From contig WTGT01000239.1 of NCBI GenBank assembly GCA_011523445.1, positions 1 through 5,550 of the forward strand: DNA of 5,550 bases, written 5' to 3'. The stretch is from Paracoccaceae bacterium (lineage in GTDB: Bacteria; Pseudomonadota; Alphaproteobacteria; Rhodobacterales; Rhodobacteraceae). The translations under genes and the position numbers were made by a program. This document shows, piece after piece, positions 5,239 through 5,550 of the stretch. The notes beneath the pieces are model-generated. The model made no database searches, was not told the origin of the DNA, and saw nothing but the letters and a program-made list of their open reading frames with translations. Positions within the stretch are counted from its first letter, which is position 1. Each line of letters begins with the position of its first letter.

Positions 5239-5550
5239 TTAAGTTGCTGTTTCTTCATCAAAACAGTTGATAAAGTTTAATACCTTACTGATATTTTCCA
5301 GTGTGGGATTGGAGTCTGGGGCACACATTCTATAGAGAGTGCTTTTTGAAAGACCTGTTTTCTTTGTAATTTCCTTATAATCACATTTGTCTAATAATAT
5401 GGCGATACAACCTTTAAAGGTATCAAAATCCGCTTCAAATAAGGCTTCTATTATAGCAGATTTCAAACCAGCTATGGAAACATCAGTTCCAGCCTTATAA
5501 TCCTGTCTTAAAGGTTTCCCTTTCAAGAATTTGGCGGGCTGTTTTAATAT
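5239..5550 (-). CDS. Helix-turn-helix protein, addiction-module antidote type (HI1420 / COG3636), partial
   Basis: The frame runs from the right edge to the TAA at 5239-5241, giving 103 residues in the window. The C-terminal half, from YKEITKKTGLSKSTLYRM through SNPTLENISKVLNFI, is a Cro/HigA-like helix-turn-helix, and the segment before it (LKSAIIEALFEADFDTF) matches the helical lead-in of the HI1420-like antidote family (TIGR02684, COG3636). It likely binds DNA, either as the antitoxin of a toxin-antitoxin pair or as an orphan prophage-type regulator. In this family the toxin gene normally lies upstream of the antidote, which here would be beyond 5550. The only start codon in view is TTG 5526, which lacks a ribosome site, so the real start is probably outside. 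It is convergent to the ureide operon and looks more AT-rich than it. Confidence 0.7.
   Translation of the reverse strand: MLKQPAKFLKGKPLRQDYKAGTDVSIAGLKSAIIEALFEADFDTFKGCIAILLDKCDYKEITKKTGLSKSTLYRMCAPDSNPTLENISKVLNFINCFDEETAT

Noticed and set aside
1..5550. CRISPR arrays, tRNA or rRNA genes, insertion-sequence ends.
   Set aside because: No regularly spaced repeats, cloverleaf arms, rRNA-like stretches, transposase or paired terminal inverted repeats were seen on reading both strands.

Overview
The window looks like chromosomal DNA from a low-GC alphaproteobacterium, or a close relative within the Proteobacteria. The evidence is a long GlnD whose sequence around the nucleotidyltransferase and HD regions has alphaproteobacterial character, together with a fused allantoinase/OHCU decarboxylase of a type known from that group. 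This placement is an inference from protein character, not from a search.

Layout, left to right. (1) The minus strand from 1674 to the left edge holds the N-terminal 558 residues of glnD, the PII uridylyltransferase; the window ends just before its HD motif. (2) A 464-base AT-rich divergent intergenic region (1675-2138) holds candidate promoters for both directions and two clean inverted repeats: a 9-bp-arm dyad at 1869-1898, just upstream of a TTGACA box, and a 7-bp-arm dyad at 1702-1722 in the glnD leader. (3) A plus-strand ureide (purine) catabolic cluster occupies 2139-4961. It encodes a PuuE-UraD fusion, a bicupin (S)-ureidoglycine aminohydrolase one base downstream, and an AllA-type ureidoglycolate lyase 74 bases further on. 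(4) A 277-base AT-rich spacer (4962-5238) follows. (5) A convergent minus-strand helix-turn-helix protein of the HI1420/COG3636 addiction-module antidote type runs off the right edge.

How the genes work together: UraD converts OHCU to (S)-allantoin and PuuE converts allantoin to allantoate, so the fused protein carries two consecutive steps. An allantoate amidohydrolase, not present here, would give (S)-ureidoglycine. The bicupin deaminates that to (S)-ureidoglycolate, and AllA splits it into glyoxylate and urea. The cluster therefore scavenges nitrogen from urate or allantoin. Its neighbour glnD encodes the sensor that reports glutamine status through PII, which makes shared nitrogen control an attractive but unproven idea.

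No gene in the window is unrecognisable. The less ordinary signals are the dyads in the divergent promoter region, the unusual start context of the fusion gene, the missing allantoate step, and the edge-truncated antidote gene, whose toxin partner would lie just outside.
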